NCBI GenBank assembly: GCA_016296635.1
Contig: JAEDIZ010000014.1
Span: 1 to 29,150 of the forward strand
Origin: Oscillospiraceae bacterium
GTDB lineage: Bacteria > Bacillota > Clostridia > Oscillospirales > Oscillospiraceae
Direction: 5' to 3'
Length of the DNA: 29,150 bases
Shown: positions 22,740-29,150 of the stretch, piece after piece
Numbering within the stretch: position 1 is the first letter of the stretch
How the letters are laid out: the number at the start of each line of letters is the position of its first letter
Notes under the pieces: model-generated
What the model saw: only the letters and a program-made list of their open reading frames with translations
Database searches by the model: none
What the model was told of the DNA's origin: nothing
Position numbers and translations under genes: made by a program

Positions 22740-25411
22740 GGAATTTCCTCCTCCACCGGCGGATTGTCTGTCACACTGCCGCCGTTTTTCATGATCTCCC
22801 ACTGTTCTTTTGTGATCAGAAGCTGTCTGGGTTTCGAACCCTCAAAGGGGCCGACGATTCCCTTCTCCTCCATCTCATCCATGATACGCGCTGCGCGGGC
22901 ATAGCCCAGCTTCAGCCGTCTTTGCAGCATGGAAACGGAAGCCTGACTGGTTTCAAGGATCACATCCACTGCCGCCGGCAGCATCTCATCACCGTCTGAG
23001 GAAGGCTCAGATACGCTGACCGTTCCGCCGGAAGAAGTCCTGCCGCTCTCGGAAGCCTTACGATCGATCTCCTGCAGGACCTCCTCGGAATAATCCGGTG
23101 TGCTGGACTTTTTCACGAAGTCCACGACATCAGAAACCTCATCGTCCGTGATGAAGCAGCCCTGCACACGCTTGGGCTTGCCCTGTCCCAGCGGTGCATA
23201 GAGCATATCGCCCTTGCCCACCAGTTTTTCCGCGCCGGCTGTATCGAGAATGATACGAGATTCCATGGCAGAAGCCACCGCAAAGGCAATGCGGGAAGGA
23301 ATGTTGGCCTTCATCAGGCCGGTGATGACATCGGCAGAAGGACGCTGCGTTGCGATGACCAGATGAATACCGGCCGCACGGCCCATCTGTGCAATGCGGC
23401 AGATGGATTCTTCGACTTCCTTCGCCGCCACCAGCATCAGATCCGCCAGCTCATCGATGACCACAACGATCTGCGCCATGTGTTCAAATTCCTCGGAGTT
23501 TTCCGCCAGCTTGTTGAACGATTCCAGATCACGCACACCGGCGTCCGCCATCAGACGGTAACGGCGCATCATCTCTGTCACGCCCCACTGCAGAGCGCCG
23601 GCTGCCTTCTTGGGATCCGTCACGACCGGAATCAGCAGATGCGGAATACCGTTGTAAATGCCGAGCTCAACCATTTTCGGGTCGACCATGATCAGTCTGA
23701 CATCCTCCGGCTTTGCTTTATACAGCAGAGAAATGATCAGGCTGTTCATGCATACGGATTTACCGGAACCAGTGGTACCGGCGATCAGCATATGCGGAAG
23801 CTTGCCGATATCACCGATGATGCAGCTGCCGCCGATATCCTTGCCGACTGCAAAGGAAATGCGGGATTTGCTCTTGTTGAACTCATTGGAATCAATGACA
23901 TCTCTTGCAAAGACCGTAGAGACCAGCCGGTTCGGTACCTCGATGCCGACAACGGAAATTTTCTCCGGAATCGCCGCAATCCGCACGCCGGAGGCGCCCA
24001 GCGCCAGCGCGAGATCGTCTGCCAGATTGGTCACTTTGGAAAGCTTTGTGCCGCGGCTGAGCTCCAGTTCATACCGGGTGATGGACGGACCACGGGTCAC
24101 GTTGATGATATGCGCCTCAATGCCGAAGGATTTGAGCGTATCGTTGAGCCGATTGGCATTCTGCCGCATCTCGTTGGTGCCGTCTGCCATGGTGCCGCTG
24201 CCTGCATGCAGCAGCTCCACCGGTGGGAACTGGTATTCCGGTTTCGCCGGCTCCTGCGAGATCTCCTGCTCAATCAGCGCAGCCTCCTGCTGCACATCCT
24301 CTTTTTTGACGCTCTCCGACTGCGAATGTTCCGCAGCCGGCATCTTTTCATCCAATACCTGCGGCTGCTCATGATGAACCACCGGCTGCTCATGATGTTC
24401 GGTAACCGGCATCACAAACGGAGGCATCTGCTTCGGCAGCTCATGCACAGCATTCGCTTCCGCAGCAGTCTCCTTCTTCACGGGCTGCGCGATCAGATCG
24501 TCAAACTGTTTTTTATAATCGGTATGAACCGGCTGCTGCACAGGCGCGGCAGTCTGTACCGCCTGTTCCGTTTTGGGAGATTCCGCCTGCGGCTTTGCAG
24601 CAGCAGCGCCTTCTCTTTGGGACTGCTCCACATACTCATCCGGACGCATTCCCTTTTTCGTCGTATTTCTGCTTTTTTCCGGAAGCGGAGGCTCATCAAC
24701 CGGGAGATCGAATTCGGAAGCCTTTGCTCTGCGGCGCTCCATCTGCTCGATATGCTTTGTTGCGACCCGGTTTACGATGACCTCTGCCGGATCCTTATGC
24801 TCGCGCTGCGGCTCGTCATATTCGACTCTCGGGCGGTTTTTGATCGCTGTAAAAATCCCCTTGATCGTCATATTGAGGCTTGTGATCAGCGACAGAATCA
24901 GTCCCGCCGTAAGCACAAGACCTGCGCCCACGCGGCTGATGATCAGCTCCAGTGTCTGTGAAAGCAGACCGGAAATCATGCCGCCGGAAATGCCATCCAC
25001 GCCATCGAGATAGAGCTCCTTGAACATGGAAAAGCCCCAGTCCGCATTGATCTGTCCACCCAAAAGGTGAAGCAGCGCACCGATGATGACCGCCAGTAAA
25101 AATGCGCAGGTCACCCGCAGCGCCACCGGTCTTCCGTCATGCAGAAGCAGGATCAGAAAGCCCATCAAAAAGGAAAGCGGCAGAACATAGAAACCGGAGC
25201 CGATCAGTCCCTTGAACAGCGATCCCATGAAATCAAGAAATGCCGCTTTTACACCGAAGCAGCAAAGCACCGTGAACACCGCAAGAAACAGGCAGATAAT
25301 CGCCCCGACTTCCCGTCGGATCGGCACCTGCTGCTGCGCCGCTTTTTTGCTGCGGCTTGAAGTGTTTTTTCCTCTTGTCGCAGAAGATTTCGTTTTTTTC
25401 TTATCAGCCAT
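22736..25411 (-). CDS. ftsK: DNA translocase FtsK/SpoIIIE
   Basis: Pumps chromosomal DNA through the closing septum during division or sporulation. 891 residues. The basic N terminus is followed by four membrane segments (about 35-185), a Pro/Gln/Glu/His-rich linker (about 200-390), the motor with Walker A GTTGSGKS (545-552) and Walker B VVVIDELADLM (649-659), and a C-terminal gamma winged-helix domain (about 825-885, SMLQRRLKLGYARAARIMDEMEEKGIVGPF). The ATG at 25411 has TAAGGT/GGAG upstream. It begins 12 bp after uppP and is probably co-transcribed with it. FtsK and SpoIIIE types cannot be separated by motifs; the tepA neighbour recalls Bacillus subtilis spoIIIE. Confidence 0.95.
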   Translation of the reverse strand: MADKKKTKSSATRGKNTSSRSKKAAQQQVPIRREVGAIICLFLAVFTVLCCFGVKAAFLDFMGSLFKGLIGSGFYVLPLSFLMGFLILLLHDGRPVALRVTCAFLLAVIIGALLHLLGGQINADWGFSMFKELYLDGVDGISGGMISGLLSQTLELIISRVGAGLVLTAGLILSLITSLNMTIKGIFTAIKNRPRVEYDEPQREHKDPAEVIVNRVATKHIEQMERRRAKASEFDLPVDEPPLPEKSRNTTKKGMRPDEYVEQSQREGAAAAKPQAESPKTEQAVQTAAPVQQPVHTDYKKQFDDLIAQPVKKETAAEANAVHELPKQMPPFVMPVTEHHEQPVVHHEQPQVLDEKMPAAEHSQSESVKKEDVQQEAALIEQEISQEPAKPEYQFPPVELLHAGSGTMADGTNEMRQNANRLNDTLKSFGIEAHIINVTRGPSITRYELELSRGTKLSKVTNLADDLALALGASGVRIAAIPEKISVVGIEVPNRLVSTVFARDVIDSNEFNKSKSRISFAVGKDIGGSCIIGDIGKLPHMLIAGTTGSGKSVCMNSLIISLLYKAKPEDVRLIMVDPKMVELGIYNGIPHLLIPVVTDPKKAAGALQWGVTEMMRRYRLMADAGVRDLESFNKLAENSEEFEHMAQIVVVIDELADLMLVAAKEVEESICRIAQMGRAAGIHLVIATQRPSADVITGLMKANIPSRIAFAVASAMESRIILDTAGAEKLVGKGDMLYAPLGQGKPKRVQGCFITDDEVSDVVDFVKKSSTPDYSEEVLQEIDRKASESGRTSSGGTVSVSEPSSDGDEMLPAAVDVILETSQASVSMLQRRLKLGYARAARIMDEMEEKGIVGPFEGSKPRQLLITKEQWEIMKNGGSVTDNPPVEEEIP

Positions 25412-25423
25412 ACCTTACTCTCC

Positions 25424-26254
25424 TCAGGAAATCAGAGCCAGAAGCATTGTCAGCAGTCCTGCGCCCCAGCAGTAAAACGCGAAATTACCGAATCTGCCGC
25501 GCTGCGCGATCAGTCGGACTGCATAAATCGCCAAAACCCCAATTACAAACGAAACAGCCATCCCGACCAGATACATCGGCACATAGCTCCAGACAATTCC
25601 TTCCGCAATCGCGCGTCCAAGCGTAATCAGGCAGACAACAAGGCCCGCCGGAATCCACAGGAGCATGGAAAAACGCACGGCAAACTGCCGGTCAAAGCCA
25701 CACAGAAGGCCCGCCGAAATGGTCGCGCCGGAACGCGAAACACCGGGAAGCACAGAAACAAGCTGCGCGAAACCGACCGAAAGCGCATCGGGAAGCGTTG
25801 CAGACCGCACATTCTTGTTGCCGTGCCCCATCCGGTCGGAAATATACAGCGCCGCTCCAGTCAATGCAAACATCAGCGCCACGAGCATCGGCTTTTCGGT
25901 AAGTGACTGCGCAGCGGTGCCGAGGAAAAACGCAGGGATGTACAGTACAAACCCAAGTGTCAGGAAAGAAATGAGCCGTTTGCGCGTAGCCTTCTGCTTC
26001 TGCGCTTTTACCGCCGAATCCTTACCGCGGCCTCTTCTCACCTGGCGGAACAGTTCATTCAGATCCGCACGATAGGTCACGACAATGGCGGCAAGAATCG
26101 CAAACTGAATCAGAAACGAAAACAGCAGATGCTCCTCCATATTGCCGATTTTCAAAAAATTCTGCATCATCGCCAGGTGCCCGGTGCGGGAAACTGGAAA
26201 AAACTCCGTCAGGGCGCAAACCGTTCCCAGCAATGTCGCTATCCAATAGGTCAT
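25424..26254 (-). CDS. uppP: Undecaprenyl-diphosphatase UppP/BacA homologue with an altered active-site motif
   Basis: By family, dephosphorylates undecaprenyl diphosphate so the lipid carrier of peptidoglycan synthesis can be recycled. A 276-residue polytopic membrane protein (about eight helices). Motif 2, PGVSRSGATIS, with the essential Arg, is intact. Motif 1 reads CALTEFFPVSRTGHL, where the usual form is EGLTEFLPVSSTGH. The first Glu is Cys13 and the second Ser of the SS pair is Arg23, while Glu17, Ser22 and His26 are kept. ATG at 26254 has GGAGG; 21 in-frame codons upstream overlap the leader hairpin and are rejected. It has its own strong promoter and leads into ftsK. It may be a divergent paralogue or work on another isoprenoid phosphate. 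Confidence 0.85.
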   Translation of the reverse strand: MTYWIATLLGTVCALTEFFPVSRTGHLAMMQNFLKIGNMEEHLLFSFLIQFAILAAIVVTYRADLNELFRQVRRGRGKDSAVKAQKQKATRKRLISFLTLGFVLYIPAFFLGTAAQSLTEKPMLVALMFALTGAALYISDRMGHGNKNVRSATLPDALSVGFAQLVSVLPGVSRSGATISAGLLCGFDRQFAVRFSMLLWIPAGLVVCLITLGRAIAEGIVWSYVPMYLVGMAVSFVIGVLAIYAVRLIAQRGRFGNFAFYCWGAGLLTMLLALIS

Positions 26255-26274
26255 GTTCGATCCTCCGATTGGTC

Positions 26275-26336
26275 TGTACCCGAAATTGGGTACAAGGATA
26301 CAAATACATTGTATCACTTATTTTTTCATTTTTCAA
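26275..26336 (-). promoter_or_regulatory. uppP-ftsK promoter with inverted repeat at the transcript start
   Basis: On the minus strand TTGAAA (26336-26331), a 17-bp spacer and TACAAT (26313-26308). A 7-bp inverted repeat TGTACCC / GGGTACA with a 6-bp centre (26275-26294) begins about 7 bp after the predicted start point. It could be a repressor site or a 5' stem-loop in the mRNA. Confidence 0.78.
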
Positions 26337-26353
26337 CGAATCCTTGAAAATAG

Positions 26354-26379
26354 GAAAAATCCGGTGCAAAGCACCGGAT
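26354..26379 (-). terminator. Intrinsic terminator of tepA
   Basis: ATCCGGTGC / GCACCGGAT, a perfect 9-bp stem with a 3-nt loop, overlaps the tepA stop codon by one base. In the minus direction it is followed directly by TTTTTCC. It separates tepA from the uppP promoter. Confidence 0.88.
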
Positions 26380-27071
26380 CACTGCCCTTTTTTTCTCTTA
26401 TTCCGTGCGATCTGACGGTGCAGATACCCCAGCGCGTCGCTGAGACTGCCAAGCTGATCGATAAGCCCCGACTCGACAGCCTCTTTCCCGTAGACCACCG
26501 TCCCGACATCGGTCGCGATCTCTCCCGTTGCCATCATATACTGTAAAAACCGTTCCCGGGAAATCTTACTGTTCTGCGTGACAAAATCCACGATCTGCTC
26601 CTGAATGCGCTGAAAATACTGATAGGTCTGCGGCGCACCCACCACAAGTCCCGTCATGCGCACCGGATGCACCGTCATGCTTGCCGTCTTGACAATCATC
26701 GATCGTTTTGCGCAGACTGCCAGCGGAATCCCGATGGAATGCCCGCCGCCGAGAACCAGTGAGACCGTCGGCTTTTTCATACCTGCGATCAGCTCGGCGA
26801 TAGCAAGTCCCGCCTCGATATCGCCGCCCACGGTGTTCAGAAGCAGCAGAAGTCCGTCCACATCGTCGCTTTCCTCAATGCTTGCCAACAGCGGAATCAC
26901 ATGCTCATACTTTGTCGTTTTAAAGGTTTCCGGCTGCACCTGATGGCCCTCGATCTGTCCGACGATCGTCAGCGTGTAGATATTACCGGCATCCGTCTTT
27001 GTGGTTGCCGCACCGAGATCGATCAGCTGCTCCATCTGTGAGCTCTGTTTTTCCTGCTTTTCTTCGTCCAT
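26379..27071 (-). CDS. tepA: ClpP-like serine protease TepA
   Basis: A 230-residue member of the ClpP/crotonase fold in the TepA (translocation-enhancing protein) branch, which in Bacillus is linked to processing around protein export and sits next to spoIIIE. The catalytic Ser112 is in GGGHSIGIPLA and His135 in SMTVHPVRM. The N terminus is polar (MDEEKQEKQSSQMEQ) and the C terminus basic (RNKRKKGQ). No signal peptide is seen, so it is cytoplasmic. ATG at 27071 has GGGGAGAA. Proximity to ftsK, with uppP between, supports the name. Its actual substrate is unknown. Confidence 0.85.
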   Translation of the reverse strand: MDEEKQEKQSSQMEQLIDLGAATTKTDAGNIYTLTIVGQIEGHQVQPETFKTTKYEHVIPLLASIEESDDVDGLLLLLNTVGGDIEAGLAIAELIAGMKKPTVSLVLGGGHSIGIPLAVCAKRSMIVKTASMTVHPVRMTGLVVGAPQTYQYFQRIQEQIVDFVTQNSKISRERFLQYMMATGEIATDVGTVVYGKEAVESGLIDQLGSLSDALGYLHRQIARNKRKKGQ

Positions 27072-27130
27072 ACATTTCTCCCCTTTTCTGAGAATAGTAT
27101 GGACAAAATTGCAAAGAATATCCGTGATTC

Positions 27131-27162
27131 AAAAAAGGCGCCGGCACTCCGGCGTCTTTTTT
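27131..27162. terminator. Terminator downstream of the first YbaK-family gene
   Basis: AAAAAAGGCGCCGG / CCGGCGTCTTTTTT forms a 14-bp stem (one G-T pair) with a 4-nt loop and has T-runs in both directions. It acts on the minus strand for the gene ending at 27170. Confidence 0.88.
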
Positions 27163-27169
27163 CTTTATA

Positions 27170-27646
27170 TTATTCTTCCTGCCAATCCTTGCAGACATCG
27201 ACCCACCCATCAAAGCAGGAGTATTTTTCCAGTTCCGGAATGGTCAGTTCGATGGCGCTGTTGCTGCTGCCGCAGGCCGGGAAAACAGTTTCAAAACGCT
27301 TGAGCGATTCATCCAGATATACCTTGACGCCTTCCTTGACCGCAAAAGGACATACACCGCCAACCGCATGGCCGATATACTCCGGCACATCATCATGCGC
27401 CAGCATCTTGGCCTTCTGCGCAAATGCGGCCTTGTATTTTTTGTTGTCCACCTTCGCATCGCCGGCGGCAACGATCAGAATGCAGCCGGAATCCAGCATG
27501 AACGAAAGTGTTTTTGCAATCCGCTTTCCTTCTACGCCAACCGCCTGCGCCGCCAGTTCAACTGTTGCGCTGGAAACATCAAACTCCTGAATTCGATCCG
27601 CAAGACCCATCTGTTCAAAATATGCACGAACCTTTTCGATTGACAT
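27170..27646 (-). CDS. YbaK/EbsC-domain protein, YwhH-like (aminoacyl-tRNA deacylase family)
   Basis: A 158-residue protein with one YbaK domain. Family members bind or hydrolyse mischarged aminoacyl-tRNAs, such as Cys- or Ala-tRNA(Pro). Visible features: a helical N terminus (MSIEKVRAYFEQMGLADRIQ), the conserved Lys45 in KRIAKTLSFM, GGVCPFAVKEGVKVYLDESL, and GSSNSAIELTIPELEKY. The C-terminal WVDVCKDW is typical of a clostridial subgroup. The exact tRNA substrate is unknown. ATG at 27646 has GGAGG. It is divergent from a second YbaK-domain gene, with which it shares a -35 box. Confidence 0.85.
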   Translation of the reverse strand: MSIEKVRAYFEQMGLADRIQEFDVSSATVELAAQAVGVEGKRIAKTLSFMLDSGCILIVAAGDAKVDNKKYKAAFAQKAKMLAHDDVPEYIGHAVGGVCPFAVKEGVKVYLDESLKRFETVFPACGSSNSAIELTIPELEKYSCFDGWVDVCKDWQEE

Positions 27647-27677
27647 TTTCTATTTCCTCCGTTTTACGATTTAATGA

Positions 27678-27706
27678 ATTGTAGCATAAAAAAAACGAAC
27701 TTGCAA
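27678..27706 (-). promoter_or_regulatory. Promoter of the minus-strand YbaK-family gene
   Basis: On the minus strand TTGCAA (27706-27701), a 17-bp spacer and TACAAT (27683-27678). The -35 is a palindrome and is the same six bases as the -35 of the plus-strand promoter. Confidence 0.78.
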
Positions 27707-27729
27707 GACCGCAAAAATACCGGTATAAT
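27701..27729 (+). promoter_or_regulatory. Promoter of the plus-strand YbaK-TSCPD-GNAT genes
   Basis: TTGCAA (27701-27706), a 17-bp spacer and a perfect TATAAT (27724-27729). The predicted transcript has a 5' UTR of about 60 nt. Confidence 0.82.
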
Positions 27730-27797
27730 ATGCAGGAACCGGCAGATTCTGACGCAAGCCCATGCGGCTTCTCAGTTTTTCAGAGGGAAGTGATCGT

Positions 27798-28268
27798 TTG
27801 ACGAAAACAAATGTGATGCGTCTGCTCGATGCAGCTAAAATCCAATACCGCGTGGCAGAATATGCATGGGACGAATCGGATCTCAGCGGTATCCATGCCG
27901 CAGACGCCATCGGTATGCCACAGGAGCAGATCTTCAAAACACTGGTGGCCCGCGGCGAAAAGCGCGGCTTTCTGGTTTTCTGCATTCCGGTCTGCTGCGA
28001 GCTGGATCTCAAAAAAGCAGCCAAGGCTGCCGGCGATAAAAAGGTCGAGCTGATTCACGTCAAAGACCTGCTTCCCACCACCGGCTATATCCGCGGCGGC
28101 TGCAGTCCCATCGGCATGAAAAAACCATTCCCCACCTATCTGGACGAAACCGCCATTTTGTATGATGAAATCGGCGTTTCCGCCGGCTGTCGGGGCTGCC
28201 AGGTTCTGCTGGCACCGGGCAGTCTTATCGATTATGTAAACTTAGATCTTGCAGATCTCACGCAGTAG
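27798..28268 (+). CDS. ybaK: Cys-tRNA(Pro)/Cys-tRNA(Cys) deacylase, YbaK type
   Basis: A 156-residue trans-editing enzyme predicted to hydrolyse Cys-tRNA(Pro). YbaK features: TKTNVMRLLDAAKIQYRVAEY, the conserved Lys in IFKTLVARG, KVELIHVKDLLPTTGYIRGG, CSPIGMKKPFPTYLDE and GCRGCQVLLAPGSLIDY. The start is set at TTG 27798, which gives the family's (M)TKTN beginning and has GAGGG nine bases upstream; the ATG at 27762 lacks a site. The gene ends with TAG, showing that TAG is a normal stop here. It is followed 14 bp later by the TSCPD gene and probably heads a three-gene operon. Confidence 0.88.
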   Translation: MTKTNVMRLLDAAKIQYRVAEYAWDESDLSGIHAADAIGMPQEQIFKTLVARGEKRGFLVFCIPVCCELDLKKAAKAAGDKKVELIHVKDLLPTTGYIRGGCSPIGMKKPFPTYLDETAILYDEIGVSAGCRGCQVLLAPGSLIDYVNLDLADLTQ

Positions 28269-28282
28269 AAAGGAAATACAAC

Positions 28283-28558
28283 ATGCATTTTGAATACCGT
28301 ACCCGCGGCACCTGCTCGAGCCGCATTCTCATCGACATTGAAGACAACAAGCTTATGAAAGCCGAATATATCGGCGGCTGCAACGGCAACACGCAGGGCA
28401 TCGCCAAGCTGGTTGCCGGTATGGACATTGATGAAATCATCGAAAAACTCTCCGGTATCCGCTGCGGCATGAAGGATACCTCCTGCCCCGATCAGCTGGC
28501 AACCGCCTTGAAACTTGCCAAGCAAAAGATGGCTGAATCCGCAGAGGCACAGAACTAA
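28283..28558 (+). CDS. TSCPD (four-cysteine, TIGR03905-type) domain protein
   Basis: A 91-residue protein. The family pattern is complete: GTCSSRI near the start, GGCNGNTQG, GIRCGMKDTSCPDQLA, giving four conserved Cys that could bind metal. TSCPD domains also occur at the ends of adenosylcobalamin-type ribonucleotide reductases; the function of the stand-alone protein is not known. ATG at 28283 has AAGGAAA. Its stop codon overlaps the next start (TAATG). Confidence 0.9.
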   Translation: MHFEYRTRGTCSSRILIDIEDNKLMKAEYIGGCNGNTQGIAKLVAGMDIDEIIEKLSGIRCGMKDTSCPDQLATALKLAKQKMAESAEAQN

Positions 28559-29085
28559 TGCTGGCAGCAAATATGGAAGCCGTTTCCGTAAAGCTTCAGA
28601 CAAAACGGCTGGAGCTTGTTCCGCTCACCGGGCTGCAGCTGCAAAAATGGCTGGAGCATCCGGAGGAACTGGAGCGGCAGCTGATGTGTACCTATCGGGC
28701 CGAGCCTTTGACCGGCATGTTCCGCAGCATTGTTGAATCGCAGCTTCCGGCCACGAAAGCAGATCTCGACCGCAATTATATGTGGCATTCTTTCTGGTTT
28801 CTGATTCGTCGATATGACCGCGTGGTTGTCGGTCTCGCCGATTTCAAGGATCTTCCGGACGAAAACGGTGAAACGGAAATCGGCTACGGTTTGGGCAGTG
28901 ATTTTGTCGGCTGCGGTTATATGACGGAAGCCGTGCAGGCCATGTGCGACTGGGCGCTCTCTCAGCCCGGCGTGCAGCATATCACAGCCGAAACGGAGAT
29001 CGAGAATACTGCATCGCAGCAGGTTCTGACGTGCTGCGGTTTCCGGGAAATATCCAGAGGCGAAACCGTACACTTCCGTCTGTAA
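28558..29085 (+). CDS. GNAT-family N-acetyltransferase, RimJ/RimL-like
   Basis: A 175-residue acetyltransferase. It starts with the RimJ/L-type TKRLELVPLTGLQL and has the acetyl-CoA loop region GYGLGSDFVGCGYMTEAVQAM, followed by HITAETEIENTASQQVLTCCGF (motif B: the typical N-x-x-S/A... helix). The acceptor (protein N terminus or small amine) is unknown. The ATG overlaps the stop of the TSCPD gene by one base and has GAGG about ten bases upstream, so the two are translationally coupled. Confidence 0.87.
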   Translation: MLAANMEAVSVKLQTKRLELVPLTGLQLQKWLEHPEELERQLMCTYRAEPLTGMFRSIVESQLPATKADLDRNYMWHSFWFLIRRYDRVVVGLADFKDLPDENGETEIGYGLGSDFVGCGYMTEAVQAMCDWALSQPGVQHITAETEIENTASQQVLTCCGFREISRGETVHFRL

Positions 29086-29136
29086 AAGCCTTCCGAGGCG
29101 AAGCAGAAACGATACTTGAAAGCGGGGTTCAGAAAT

Positions 29137-29150
29137 ATGGAAACAAAGCT
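29137..29150 (+). CDS. Possible start of a further gene, cut by the window
   Basis: ATG at 29137 begins METK and the frame runs off the right edge. GCGGGG lies 11 bp upstream as a weak ribosome binding site. Only four codons are visible, so nothing can be said of the product. Confidence 0.3.

Noticed and set aside
23363..24961. A 532-codon plus-strand open frame opposite ftsK
   Set aside because: Antisense to the ftsK motor and linker, with no start signal and no domain.

Overview
The window comes from a bacterial chromosome, most likely an anaerobic Gram-positive of class Clostridia (Oscillospirales/Ruminococcaceae-like). The grounds are an ftsE-ftsX-M23 peptidase-S41 peptidase cluster, tepA beside ftsK/spoIIIE, an FMN riboswitch in front of an ECF-type RibU, DUF4830, TSCPD (four-Cys) and DUF937 proteins, strong AGGAGG-type ribosome binding sites and well-formed TTGACA-N17-TATAAT promoters. 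Genus cannot be fixed from the sequence alone. I see no transposase, integrase, phage gene, CRISPR array, tRNA or rRNA; this reads as ordinary core and accessory chromosome.

Region 1 (1-7850, minus strand) is a cell-envelope and translation block. Read in transcription order: a PucR/CdaR-type regulator, ftsE, ftsX, a coiled-coil M23 peptidase and an S41 carboxy-terminal peptidase, then greA and a lysS gene that runs off the left edge. The first five genes look like one FtsEX-controlled peptidoglycan hydrolase operon with its own regulator. greA-lysS has its own strong promoter, which overlaps the end of the peptidase gene. LysRS carries an added C-terminal tRNA-binding domain.

Region 2 (7950-16660) is mixed. 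It holds an rsuA-type pseudouridine synthase, a DUF4830 protein, an FMN-riboswitch-controlled ribU, a PAP2 phosphatase, a putP Na+/proline symporter with a TetR-type regulator and operator-like palindromes between them, a compact amidohydrolase, a four-helix membrane protein ending in a His/Cys motif, and a DUF937 protein. A gene interrupted by an in-frame TAG lies at the end.

Region 3 (16686-21930, minus strand) is a 2-oxoacid dehydrogenase operon: an E2 with three lipoyl domains, a fused E1 alpha-beta, a HAD phosphatase and then the interrupted gene. It has a consensus promoter and palindromic sites just upstream. No E3 gene is present in the window.

Region 4 (22026-29150) holds tepA, then uppP-ftsK-ECF S component on the minus strand, with a structured leader before the ECF gene. 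Next come two YbaK-family (aminoacyl-tRNA deacylase-like) genes transcribed divergently from promoters that share one palindromic -35 box. The plus-strand member leads into a TSCPD protein and a GNAT acetyltransferase. I found no clear-cut wholly new system. The best leads are the shared -35 of the divergent YbaK pair, the UppP with substituted active-site residues, the LysRS-tRBD fusion, the regulator-FtsEX-hydrolase operon and the ECF-gene leader RNA.
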